This document shows positions 43,375 to 51,074 of a stretch of 64,000 nucleotides of DNA, piece after piece. Numbering within the stretch: the stretch's first letter is position 1; each line of letters begins with the position of its first letter. This DNA is from Streptomyces sp. ISL-43. GTDB lineage: Bacteria > Actinomycetota > Actinomycetes > Streptomycetales > Streptomycetaceae. The translations under genes were made by a program, and so were the position numbers. The stretch covers positions 1 through 64,000 of the forward strand of contig NZ_JAGGOT010000045.1 of NCBI RefSeq assembly GCF_018614195.1, in the 5' to 3' direction. Below the pieces are notes generated by a model. The model made no database searches. It was not told the origin of the DNA and saw only the letters and a program-made list of their open reading frames with translations.

Positions 43375-44733
43375 TCAGCAGCCGCCGGATTGGGCCGGGG
43401 CGCCGACGCCGATGGTGAGCGTGGCGGGGGCCGCGCAACAGCCGCCACCGGTCTCTTCGGCGGCCTGGGGCTGGTCGAAGAGGCCGGCGCCGCCGCACAC
43501 GCCGGTTTCGGGGAGGGTGAGTTCGACGCGTTCGGCTGCCGCGCGGTCGCCTGCGAGGTGGGCGGCGATGGAGCGGACCTGTTCGTAGCCGGTCATGGCG
43601 AGGAAGGTCGGGGCACGTCCGTAGGACTTCATGCCGACGAGGTAGACGTCCTTCTCCGGGTGGGAGAGCTCGTTCACGCCGTGGGGGTAGACGGTGCCGC
43701 AGGAGTGCTGATTCGGGTCGATCAGCGGCGCGAGCTCCAGCGGGGCCTGGAGGCGCTCGTCGAGGCCGAGACGCAGCTCGTTGAGGAAGGTGAGGTCGGG
43801 GCGCAGGCCGGTGAGGACGATGACCTCGTCTACGGGGTCCAGGCGGCGGCCGTCCTCTGCTACGAGGACCAGCCGGTTGCCGTGGCGCTCGATGGCGGAG
43901 GTGCGGAAGCCGGTGACCGCGTCGGCGTACCCGTCGTCGACGGCGGCCTTGGCGGCGAGGCCGAGGGCGCCGCGGGCGGGGAGCTGGTCGGCGCTGCCGC
44001 CGCCGAAGGTGGAGCCGCTGATGCCGCGGCGCAGGACCCACACCGCGTGGGTGGATTCTTCGTCCTTGGCAAGGTCGGCCAGGTAGGCGAGGGCGGTGAA
44101 GGCGGAGGCGCCGGAGCCGATGACGGCGGTGCGCTTGCCTGCGTAGCGGGCGCGGACGGCCGGGTCCTTGAGGTCCGGAATCCGGTAGGAGATCCGGGCG
44201 GCGGCAGCTTTCTCACCGAGGGCGGGAAGGCCGTCGCCGCCGATGGGGCTGGGAGTGGACCAGGTGCCGGAGGCGTCGATGACGGCGCGGGCGGTGATCC
44301 GCTCCTCGGTGCCGTCGGCGTTGAGGATGCTGATGGTGAAGGGCTGCTGCTCGCGGTCGGCGTCGACGATCCGGTCGCGGCCGAGGCGGGAGACGCCGGT
44401 CACCGTGGCGCCGTAGCGGACCTTGTCGCCGAGGACGTCGGCGAGTGGCTGGAGGTACTGCTCGGACCAGTCGGCGCCGGAGGGGTAGGTCGCGCCGTCG
44501 CGGGCGGTCCACCCGGTGGGGGCAAGGAGCTTCTCGGCGGCCGGGTCGACGAGCTCGGACCAGGTGGAGAACAGGCGTACGTGGCCCCAGTCCCGCACCG
44601 CGCTGCCGGCGGCCGGTCCGGCTTCCAGGACCAGGGGTTCAATGCCGCGCTCAGTGAGGTGCGCGGCGGCGGCGAGGCCGGCCGGGCCTGCTCCGATCAC
44701 GACGACGGGCAGGGCTTCGGTGGATGCGTTCAC
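43375..44733 (-). CDS. FAD-dependent oxidoreductase with Cys-rich C terminus
   Basis: This 452-residue flavin monooxygenase-like protein has the FAD motif VVVIGAGPAGLAAAAHL, the NAD(P) motif RTAVIGSGASAFTALAYL and the second Gly-rich DEVIVLTGLRPDLTFL. The C-terminal 40 residues are unusual: GVCGGAGLFDQP, GGGCCAA and a final SGGC, which could bind As(III) or another soft metal. It is divergent from the ArsR gene across three inverted repeats, so it is likely part of the arsenic response. The substrate is unknown; ArsO-like function is possible. Confidence 0.8.
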   Translation of the reverse strand: MNASTEALPVVVIGAGPAGLAAAAHLTERGIEPLVLEAGPAAGSAVRDWGHVRLFSTWSELVDPAAEKLLAPTGWTARDGATYPSGADWSEQYLQPLADVLGDKVRYGATVTGVSRLGRDRIVDADREQQPFTISILNADGTEERITARAVIDASGTWSTPSPIGGDGLPALGEKAAAARISYRIPDLKDPAVRARYAGKRTAVIGSGASAFTALAYLADLAKDEESTHAVWVLRRGISGSTFGGGSADQLPARGALGLAAKAAVDDGYADAVTGFRTSAIERHGNRLVLVAEDGRRLDPVDEVIVLTGLRPDLTFLNELRLGLDERLQAPLELAPLIDPNQHSCGTVYPHGVNELSHPEKDVYLVGMKSYGRAPTFLAMTGYEQVRSIAAHLAGDRAAAERVELTLPETGVCGGAGLFDQPQAAEETGGGCCAAPATLTIGVGAPAQSGGC

Positions 44734-44752
44734 GGCGGGCTCCCCATTTGAT

Positions 44753-44826
44753 TCGACGCCTGTCGATGTCCTGACGACTCAAGAGTGACACCCACATCGA
44801 CGTCCGTCAACATAGACATCTGTCGA
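44753..44826. promoter_or_regulatory. Three ArsR-type operators between divergent operons
   Basis: Three inverted repeats of the form TCGAC-N4-GTCGA occur: TCGAC-gcct-GTCGA at 44753..44766 (perfect), TCGAC-gtcc-GTCAA at 44797..44810 and TAGAC-atct-GTCGA at 44813..44826. The last two are 16 bp apart. They lie in the space between the flavoprotein and ArsR genes and probably repress both directions. Confidence 0.75.
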
Positions 44827-44847
44827 AGTTCATCGGATGATGGGGGC

Positions 44848-45213
44848 ATGCCCACTACGAAGGCGTTGCCGCTGCTGGAGCCGGAGGCCATGGCCCCGTG
44901 CTGCCCGCCCCTGACCGAGCGCCCGCTGACGGCTGCGGAGGCCGAGCGGGCCGCGGTGATGTTCAAGGCGCTCGGAGATCCGGTGCGCCTGCGACTGTTC
45001 TCCGCCATCGCCTCGCACGAGGGCGGCGAAGCGTGCGTGTGCGACATCTCCGACGTGGGCGTCTCCCAGCCGACGGTCTCCCACCACCTGAAGAAGCTCA
45101 AGGACGCCGGCCTGCTCTCCTCCGAGCGGCGCGGCACCTGGGTGTACTACCGGGTCGAGCCGGCCGTACTGGCTGCCATGGGCCAGCTCCTGACGCGGGC
45201 AGCCTCCGTATGA
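44848..45213 (+). CDS. arsR: ArsR-family metalloid-sensing repressor
   Basis: This 121-residue protein has the ArsR winged helix: FKALGDPVRLRLFSAIASHEGGEACVCDISDVGVSQPTVSHHLKKLKDAGLL. CVCDIS is the classic As(III)-binding pair, and CC occurs near residue 18. ATG 44848 was chosen; the frame is open to 44785 but that would run through the operators. The stop overlaps the next start. It should repress its own operon and the divergent flavoprotein-MFS operon and release on arsenite. Confidence 0.9.
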   Translation: MPTTKALPLLEPEAMAPCCPPLTERPLTAAEAERAAVMFKALGDPVRLRLFSAIASHEGGEACVCDISDVGVSQPTVSHHLKKLKDAGLLSSERRGTWVYYRVEPAVLAAMGQLLTRAASV

Positions 45214-45704
45214 GCGTCACCATCGCGCCGCTGACCTGGGCGCACGCGGACGAGGTCCTGGCGATCTACCAGGCGGGCATCGAGGAGGGTAACGCCACGT
45301 TCGAGACCGCCGCACCGACATGGGCGGAGTTCGACGCGGCGAAGCTGCCCGAACACCGATTCGCCGCACTCGCCACCGACGGCAAACTGCTCGGCTGGGT
45401 GGCCGCCACCAAAGTCTCCGACCGCTGTGCTTACGCCGGTGTCGTCGAGCACTCCGTCTACGTTCACCCGGGCGCCCGCGGCAGGGGCGTCGCCAAGCAG
45501 CTCCTCGCGGCGCTGGTCGAGTCGACCGAGGCCGCGGGTATCTGGACGATCCAGTCCGGCATCTTTCCCGACAACGCCGCCAGCCTCGCCGTCCACGACC
45601 ATGCGGGCTTCCGGATCATCGGCACCCGCGAGCGCGTCGGCCGGCACCACGGCCTGTGGCGTGACGTCGTCCTGCTGGAGCGCCGCAGCCCGCGTATCAC
45701 CTGA
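45210..45704 (+). CDS. GNAT acetyltransferase, ArsN/PAT-like
   Basis: This 164-residue GNAT protein has the phosphinothricin acetyltransferase layout: YQAGIEEGNATFETAAPTW, the acetyl-CoA loop VHPGARGRGVAKQLLAALV, and SIQSGIFPDNAASLAVHDHAGFRIIGTRERVGRHHGLWRD near the C terminus. ArsN1-type members acetylate arsinothricin or phosphinothricin, and co-transcription with arsR by ATGA overlap supports that role here. Detoxification of an arsenic-containing antibiotic is therefore plausible. Confidence 0.85.
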   Translation: MSVTIAPLTWAHADEVLAIYQAGIEEGNATFETAAPTWAEFDAAKLPEHRFAALATDGKLLGWVAATKVSDRCAYAGVVEHSVYVHPGARGRGVAKQLLAALVESTEAAGIWTIQSGIFPDNAASLAVHDHAGFRIIGTRERVGRHHGLWRDVVLLERRSPRIT

Positions 45705-45718
45705 CTGTTCTGCCGGTG

Positions 45719-46258
45719 TCAGCTGCCGCCGTCCAGGGTGAGCTGGCGGAGGTGGAAATCGAAGTGCTGAGTCGGGTAGCGGTAGATGTCCGCGAGTGTC
45801 ATGTAGTCCTGGAAGAAGGGATCCCAGCGGACGGGGTAGTGCATTCCGCGGGCAAGCTCTGCTTCGGACTCCGCGGTCAGCCGGCGCTGCAAGGCGTCGA
45901 GGACGTGGTCGAAGGCGGCGCCCATCCGGCGCGGCCCGTAGACCGTCACCGCCCCGCGCGGACCCACGCAGTTGATCCAGTCGAACGGTACGGTCCCCGC
46001 GTTCAGCAAGTGGGCGAACACCTTGCCGACCCTCCGGGGGAGCCGCCCGAAGACGCGGACCAGGACCAGCAGGGCGCGGACGACCATGTACCCGAACAGC
46101 ATGTGCCACAGCAGCTGCTCGTTGGTCCACTTGGTGCCGCGGGTGGGCCTTGCCAAGTCCGCCTTGGAGGCTGAGTCCAGCAGCTGGTGGAAGGTGCGGC
46201 GGGCGCGCTCGTAGTCCTCGTTCACGGCCTGCCGGTCCATCGGGTCGGTGTGCGCCAT
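45719..46258 (-). CDS. DinB-superfamily protein
   Basis: This 179-residue helical protein starts at ATG 46258 with DRQAVNEDYERARRTFHQLLDSASKADL, then TKWTNEQLLWHMLFGYMVV and a closing DIYRYPTQHFDFHLRQL. The conserved His at WHMLFGY and the His pair near the end (HFDFH) are placed like the metal ligands of DinB-type thiol-dependent enzymes. Function not known. It converges on the ArsN-like gene with 14 bases between stops. Confidence 0.65.
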   Translation of the reverse strand: MAHTDPMDRQAVNEDYERARRTFHQLLDSASKADLARPTRGTKWTNEQLLWHMLFGYMVVRALLVLVRVFGRLPRRVGKVFAHLLNAGTVPFDWINCVGPRGAVTVYGPRRMGAAFDHVLDALQRRLTAESEAELARGMHYPVRWDPFFQDYMTLADIYRYPTQHFDFHLRQLTLDGGS

Positions 46259-46518
46259 GGCCTGCCATCTTTCGATCGGCACTCGGGGCTTGTGATGATG
46301 GCGGCTTCCGAGCACTGGTACCAGCGTAAGGCGCCGGTTCGGTCTGTTCACGGGAACGAGTTCGACGGCACGGGCATCCCCGAATACAACGAGAGGGGCG
46401 GCCGTCACTGCTGGTTCTCGGAGGTCCGAACGAATCCAGAGCGGACTCCCGGTGCCTTGCCCCGAAGGTGGGGGCGTGCCGTAGCAACAGGGGTGGGCCA
46501 CCAGCGAGGATGCCCGTC

Positions 46519-47334
46519 ATGACCACGGACCAGACCCTCTATCCCCTCCGGCCGACGCACTCAGCACCTGTGGTGTTCGGCGCGGGTGCGGCGATCGGAG
46601 TGCTGGGCGGGATGATCGGCCTGGGCGGTGCCGAATTCCGCCTGCCACTGCTGATCAGCCTCTTCGGGTTCGCCGCCCTCTCGGCGGTCATCCTGAACAA
46701 GGCGATGAGCCTGGTCGTGGTCCTGGTCGCGCTGCCCGCCCGCCTGGCAGCAGTCCCGGCCGCCGAGGTCGCGTCCCGCTGGCCCGTCGTGGTCAACCTA
46801 CTGGCCGGCAGCCTCCTCGGAGCCTGGGCCGGAGCGAGCTGGGCAGTACGCATGCGCAGCACCACCCTCTACAAGGTCCTGGCAGCGCTGATGGTCCTCA
46901 TGGCGGCCGCCCTGGTCCTCACCCACACCACCACCCTGGACAACCTCGCGCTGCCGCTCTGGGCCCAGATCCCCGCCGGAGTTGCGGCCGGGTTCGGCAT
47001 CGGCGTCGTCGCCGCGATCATGGGAGTCGCCGGCGGCGAGCTGCTGATCCCGACGATCGTGCTGCTGTTCGGAGAGGACATCAAGACCGCCGGAAGCCTC
47101 TCCCTGCTGGTCTCCCTGCCGACCATGCTGGTCGCCTTCGCCCGCTACAGCCGCGACGGCAGCTTCGCCATCCTCAGCGCCAGCCTCCGCTTCGCCCTCA
47201 CCATGGCCGCAGGCTCCGTCGCCGGGGCGGTGCTGGGCGGACTGCTCCTCGGCGTGTTCCCGGATCTGGTGCTCATCCCCGCGCTAGCCGTGATCCTCCT
47301 CGCCTCAGCGCTCAAGCTTGCCCGTCACGGCTGA
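46519..47334 (+). CDS. TauE/SafE-family membrane transporter
   Basis: This protein of about 271 residues has eight helices with the two internal TauE repeats: GVLGGMIGLGGAEFRLPLLI and GVVAAIMGVAGGELLIPTIV. The family moves sulfite, sulfonates or similar organic anions; the substrate here is unknown. ATG 46519 is preferred (AGGA 8 bases upstream), with ATG 46510 as alternative. It stands alone, convergent with merB; bases 47335..47448 hold nothing recognisable. Confidence 0.82.
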   Translation: MTTDQTLYPLRPTHSAPVVFGAGAAIGVLGGMIGLGGAEFRLPLLISLFGFAALSAVILNKAMSLVVVLVALPARLAAVPAAEVASRWPVVVNLLAGSLLGAWAGASWAVRMRSTTLYKVLAALMVLMAAALVLTHTTTLDNLALPLWAQIPAGVAAGFGIGVVAAIMGVAGGELLIPTIVLLFGEDIKTAGSLSLLVSLPTMLVAFARYSRDGSFAILSASLRFALTMAAGSVAGAVLGGLLLGVFPDLVLIPALAVILLASALKLARHG

Positions 47335-47448
47335 TCGGGCCCGGCGCCTCCCCATCTCATGAACTTCGGCTCTGGCCTGAGCTGGGTGCCTCCCGAAGCC
47401 CTGAACAAGCCGCTGTCGAAACTCAACTCGCGAACAGAACCACGCCGG

Positions 47449-48426
47449 TCAGCCGTCCTGGAGGAGCGGGCCGAAGGTCTGCTGCCCGATCTCCACGGCA
47501 CGGGCCTGGCTGACGACCTGCCCTTTCAGCTCCGGGTGCTCCTGCTGCCACTGCTCGGCCGTGGCGTGGCCGGTGAAGAAGTTCAGCGCGTCGCAGCAGA
47601 GGGTGGCTGTGGGTCCCGTGCCTTCGCGGCGGCCGACGAACACGACGGCGGCCACCGGTTCCCACACCGTGGTGCCGCTGGTGAAGGTCACGGTCACCGG
47701 CCGGCCGTCGACCGGGTCCGAGGAGGAGATCACCATGTCCTGGCCCAGCATCACGGAGAGGCCGAGGGCGTCGATGGCGCACATCGACCACACCTCCACT
47801 CCGCTTGCCAGCCGTACCCGGTGCCGGGTCTCCACCGCCGAGAACGGGTACAACGCTCGGATCCGGCCCGCGTCGTCCAGGGCCAGGAAGTCCTCCCGGT
47901 CCAGCTCGGCAAGCACCTCGGCAGCGGTCCTCCCGGCCTGCGCGGCAACGGCTTCGAGCACCGGCATGTCCGGCGAGAGCCCTGTCTCGGCGAAGTGCCG
48001 CAGCACCGCCTGCTGCACGGCCCGCAGTCCGCGCTCGGCGGGGGCGCGGCGGCCTCGTCCCGCCCGGCCGACCGGATCCAGGACATCCGCCTGACAGCAC
48101 TCCTGGCCTGCCTCGGCCGCGGCAAGGCTCACGCCGGACAGAGCCCGTCGCAGGGCAGGGACGCTCGGCGCGCCCTCGGTGCGGCCGCCGGTGTCTCGGT
48201 AGAGGCGGCAGGACACGCTCGCCGGGGCGCCGGGCGTCGCGAAGGGGTCGACGCCGTCGAGCAGCACGGTCGGCGAGCCCGTCATGCCCAAACGCTCGGC
48301 CTCCGTCTCCTCACTTACCTCGATCAGTTCGACGTGGGCGGTACGCGGGCCGAGTGCGGCGGTGATCCGCTCCCGTACGACCGGCACGTTCGGGCAGTTG
48401 GGCACCGTCAGGATCGTGATCCGCAT
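47449..48426 (-). CDS. merB: Organomercurial lyase MerB with N-terminal thioredoxin-like domain
   Basis: Residues 1-95 of this 325-residue protein look like a thioredoxin-fold module (ITILTVPNCPNVPVVRER, GSPTVLLDGVDP) without a CxxC. Residues 135-325 are MerB: VWSMCAIDALGL contains Cys216 and Asp219, TLCCDALNFF contains Cys277/278, matching the catalytic Cys-Asp-Cys set that breaks the C-Hg bond. A CC pair lies in the linker (ECCQAD). No mercuric reductase gene is seen in the island, so released Hg(II) must be handled otherwise. ATG 48426 is close to the MerR-type promoter. Confidence 0.88.
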   Translation of the reverse strand: MRITILTVPNCPNVPVVRERITAALGPRTAHVELIEVSEETEAERLGMTGSPTVLLDGVDPFATPGAPASVSCRLYRDTGGRTEGAPSVPALRRALSGVSLAAAEAGQECCQADVLDPVGRAGRGRRAPAERGLRAVQQAVLRHFAETGLSPDMPVLEAVAAQAGRTAAEVLAELDREDFLALDDAGRIRALYPFSAVETRHRVRLASGVEVWSMCAIDALGLSVMLGQDMVISSSDPVDGRPVTVTFTSGTTVWEPVAAVVFVGRREGTGPTATLCCDALNFFTGHATAEQWQQEHPELKGQVVSQARAVEIGQQTFGPLLQDG

Positions 48427-48462
48427 TCCGCTGTCCTCCGTGGTGGTGTGGCCCTCGGCCCG

Positions 48463-48494
48463 ACGGTAGACCTTCCAGTGCACTGGAAGGTCAA
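48463..48494 (-). promoter_or_regulatory. MerR-type promoter and 24-bp palindromic operator for merB
   Basis: GACCTTCCAGTG-CACTGGAAGGTC (48469..48492) is a perfect 24-base palindrome. Reading leftwards it sits between TTGACC (48494..48489) and TACCGT (48468..48463), giving a 20-base spacer, the over-long spacing that MerR-family activators correct by twisting DNA. It drives merB; the divergent merR starts 18 bases beyond. Confidence 0.85.
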
Positions 48495-48510
48495 GGCGTA
48501 GCGTGGGGGT

Positions 48511-48909
48511 ATGCGCATTGGTGAGCTCGCGGCATCCGGCCGGGTGACGGCCAAGGCCATCCGTTTCTACGAGCAGGCCGGCCTGCTGCCCGCCCCGCCC
48601 CGCACAACGGGTGGCTATCGCGAGTACCCGCCGGAGGCTGCGATGCGGCTGGCGTTCATCCGCGACGCCCAGGGCGCCGGTCTGACCCTTGCCGAGATCC
48701 GGTCCGTCCTGGAAATCCGCGACAGCGGCGAAGCCCCCTGCGGCCACGTCACCACGCTGATCGACCAGCGCCTGACGGACATTGAGCGGCGCATGGCCGA
48801 ACTCCGCCAAACCCGCACCGCACTGCGTGAGCTCGCCCGACGGGCCGCCGCCACCGACCCGGACACCTGCCATGAAGGCGGGATCTGCACCATCCTCACG
48901 CGACCGTGA
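48511..48909 (+). CDS. MerR-family regulator, divergent from merB
   Basis: This 132-residue protein has the MerR HTH MRIGELAASGRVTAKAIRFYEQAGLLPAPPRTTGGYREY, a long dimerisation helix and metal-site cysteines at EAPCGHVTTLIDQRL, DTCHEGGICTIL, spaced like Cys79/Cys114/Cys123 of MerR. This supports a thiophilic metal signal such as Hg(II), which MerB would release. It overlaps the end of the convergent ACR3-type gene by 14 bases. Confidence 0.88.
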   Translation: MRIGELAASGRVTAKAIRFYEQAGLLPAPPRTTGGYREYPPEAAMRLAFIRDAQGAGLTLAEIRSVLEIRDSGEAPCGHVTTLIDQRLTDIERRMAELRQTRTALRELARRAAATDPDTCHEGGICTILTRP

Positions 48910-49888
48910 CCGGCTCCCGTTCCGGGACGAGGCGGGGAATGAGGCGTACGTAGGCGACCATGCCGATGACCTCGACCAGGGTCTGGGTGACCACGACGAC
49001 CGCGGCGACCGCCAGCTCGTCGGGGAGAGCGAGCGCGAGAGGCAGCACGACCAGGGAGTTGCGGGTCGCGCCGGTGAAGACGACCGCCCGCGAGGCCGGG
49101 GCGTCCAGGCGGAAGAGGCGGGCGACAACCCGTCCGGTGAAGGCCATGACCACCAGGAACGCGGCGTAGAAGGGGATCACGGCGGCCACGTCGCCGAGGC
49201 TGCCGCCGAGCTTGGGGACCTGCGAGGCGACCACGGTGATGAGGGTGGCGGCCATCAGCGGCACCATCGTCGTCGTGGCGGCGTCAGACACCTTCTGCCC
49301 GGCCGGTGTGCGAGCCGCCCACGCCTGGAGGGCCCAGGCCAGCACGAGGGGGATCACGATGAGGAAGAGGAAGGCTTCGAGGAACGGGCCGGCCTCGACG
49401 ATGTCGGCAAGGTCCGGGCCCATGAACAGGTACAGCAAGCCCGGCAGGAGCAGCATCTGCACGACGAGCAGGAGCGGGGTGGCGGCCAGCAGGCGGCGGC
49501 TGTCCCCGCCGGCGAGGCCGCTGAAGACGATGACGTAGTCCACGCACGGGCACAGCAGAACCAGCAGGACCCCGATGCGTACGGCCTGATCGGCGGGCAG
49601 GAAGGTGAACATCGCGGCGACGACCAGGGGCACGACAGCGAAGTTTACGGCCAGGGCCGCGGACAGGAACCGGCCGTCGCGCAGGGAGCGGAGCAGGTCG
49701 GCGGCCAGGACCTGGAGGAAGGTCACGAACAGCAGCGCCCCGAGGACGGGGTTGATGGCGAGCTCGAGTCCGGGGCCGGTAGCCGGGGCCGCCCAGCCGA
49801 GTAGTCCTCCGAGAGCCATGGTGCCGAGGTAGATCGCGATCTGGTGCTGTTCCATGCGCTCGACCAGACCCTGCGGTTCCTGCGACAC
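48896..49888 (-). CDS. ACR3/BASS-type arsenic resistance permease
   Basis: This 330-residue protein has ten helices of the bile acid:sodium symporter/ACR3 fold. VLLVLLCPCVDYVIVFSGLAGGDSRRLLAATPLLLVVQMLLLPGLLYLF carries the conserved Cys region of arsenite effluxers, and TGATRNSLVVLPLALALP is the ACR3-like helix 9 pattern. It should export As(III). The GTG at 49888 has GGGAG upstream; an internal ATG at 49855 is possible. It ends the leftward arsenic run that includes the MerT-like and MerR genes. Confidence 0.82.
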   Translation of the reverse strand: MSQEPQGLVERMEQHQIAIYLGTMALGGLLGWAAPATGPGLELAINPVLGALLFVTFLQVLAADLLRSLRDGRFLSAALAVNFAVVPLVVAAMFTFLPADQAVRIGVLLVLLCPCVDYVIVFSGLAGGDSRRLLAATPLLLVVQMLLLPGLLYLFMGPDLADIVEAGPFLEAFLFLIVIPLVLAWALQAWAARTPAGQKVSDAATTTMVPLMAATLITVVASQVPKLGGSLGDVAAVIPFYAAFLVVMAFTGRVVARLFRLDAPASRAVVFTGATRNSLVVLPLALALPDELAVAAVVVVTQTLVEVIGMVAYVRLIPRLVPEREPVTVA

Positions 49889-49948
49889 CTTGCTGACTCC
49901 CTGCCGTGCGTGCGTACTGATCGTGTGGCCGCCCTGTGGGCGGCGGGG

Positions 49949-50257
49949 TCATTGTGGCAAGCGGGCGTTTCCTGCCGCCGGCGGCGGGGTGGTGGGCAGG
50001 CCCAGGTCCACGGGACCCGGCGCGCTCGCGCAGGCGGCGGCACGACGACGCCGGTGCAGTACCCACGCCATGGCGGCCAGGGCGAGCACGGTGCCGCCGG
50101 CCAGGGCGGGAACCCAGAGGGAACCGATCGCGGTAAGTGCCCCCAGCCCGCCGAGGAAGGCCAGGATCGGGCCGATGCAGCACGCCGCGCAGGCCAGGGC
50201 GGCGAGCGCGCCCACGCCGAGGAGGGACGTGCCGGAGGACTTCGTCTCGGGGTTCAT
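49949..50257 (-). CDS. MerT-like small membrane protein
   Basis: This 102-residue protein has three hydrophobic helices. The first is GALAALACAACCIGPILAFLGGLGALTAIG, where the CC pair followed by IGP is the hallmark of mercuric-ion transporters of the MerT/MerC kind. The C-terminal region has Arg-rich RRRRAAACASA. ATG 50257 overlaps the stop of the MerR gene. It may carry Hg(II) or another thiophilic ion across the membrane. Confidence 0.78.
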   Translation of the reverse strand: MNPETKSSGTSLLGVGALAALACAACCIGPILAFLGGLGALTAIGSLWVPALAGGTVLALAAMAWVLHRRRRAAACASAPGPVDLGLPTTPPPAAGNARLPQ

Positions 50258-51036
50258 GCGGTGGCTCCGAACAGGTCGGTCAGCAGGGAGCCGGCGGCTT
50301 CGGGCGCCCGCACGGTCAGCGTCAGCCGGGCGGGGGCGAGGTTCAGGGTGAAGTCGAAGAACGCGCAGCAGTCCTGTTCGGCTGCGGCGAGCGAGGCGAG
50401 TTCGGCGGCCAGTTCCGGGGTGCTGGGGAAGGTCAGGCGCACTCCGTCCGCGAACTCCTCGCGGCTCGTGGCCTGCGCGATCAGGTCCTGCCATTGGGCG
50501 GTGCGCTCGACGAGTTCGGCCCCGCCGAGCGTGCAGGCCACCGGTGCCTCGCGCCACGGCTCATCGGCCGCGACCTGGGGGCGGGTGGGTGAGAGTTCGA
50601 TCAGGACCGGCCCCGGCGCCTGGGCCTTGTCGCCGGTGGTGGTGCAGCCGCAGTCCGGGCCGCACCCGCCGGCCGGGGCCGGACCGGACAGCTGCCGGTG
50701 GACGTCGGCGAGGCGGGCGGAGAACGCCGCCAGCTCGGCCGAGCGGCGGTCCGCGTCCGCGATCCGTTCGAAAACCAGCGGCACCATCCGCGCCCGCACA
50801 GCCGCGCACACACCGGCGTCCCGTACGTCCAGCAGATCGCGGATGTCCTCCAGCGCCAGCCCCAGCAGCTTCGCGGAGGAGATGAACGCCAGCCGCTCCA
50901 CCGCGTCCGGCCCGTACTGGCGGTAGCCGGACGAGGTCCGCTCGGCGGGCAGCAACCCGGCCGTCTCGTAGAACCGCAGTGTGGAGGCCGGGACGCCGGA
51001 GCGTTCGGCCAGCTGCGAGATACGCAGTGTGCTCAT
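50254..51036 (-). CDS. MerR-family regulator with Cys-rich linker and extra C-terminal domain
   Basis: This 260-residue protein has the HTH MSTLRISQLAERSGVPASTLRFYETAGLLPAERTSSGYRQY and a dimerisation helix. A Cys cluster GGCGPDCGCTT (near residue 155) follows, then about 95 residues ending in AAAEQDCCAFFDFTLNLAPARLTLTVRAPE. The last domain carries its own CC pair. It is longer than typical MerR proteins (120-140 residues). It probably senses a thiophilic metal and activates the MerR-type promoter just upstream, which drives this gene, the MerT-like gene and probably the ACR3-type gene. Confidence 0.82.
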   Translation of the reverse strand: MSTLRISQLAERSGVPASTLRFYETAGLLPAERTSSGYRQYGPDAVERLAFISSAKLLGLALEDIRDLLDVRDAGVCAAVRARMVPLVFERIADADRRSAELAAFSARLADVHRQLSGPAPAGGCGPDCGCTTTGDKAQAPGPVLIELSPTRPQVAADEPWREAPVACTLGGAELVERTAQWQDLIAQATSREEFADGVRLTFPSTPELAAELASLAAAEQDCCAFFDFTLNLAPARLTLTVRAPEAAGSLLTDLFGATA

Positions 51037-51042
51037 ACCTCG

Positions 51043-51074
51043 AACGTAAACCTTCAACCCGACTCGAAGGTCAA
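51043..51074 (-). promoter_or_regulatory. MerR-type promoter inside the 3' end of arsO
   Basis: Reading leftwards, TTGACC (51074..51069), 20 bases and TACGTT (51048..51043) frame an inverted repeat ACCTTCAA...TCGAAGGT (51050..51071). This is the same layout as the merB promoter, down to the ACCTT/AAGGT half-sites. The -35 box overlaps the last codon of arsO. Confidence 0.78.

Noticed and set aside
41909..44041. A 710-residue minus-strand reading frame
   Set aside because: Arg/Pro/His-rich low-complexity translation, a frame shadow of the MFS and flavoprotein genes.
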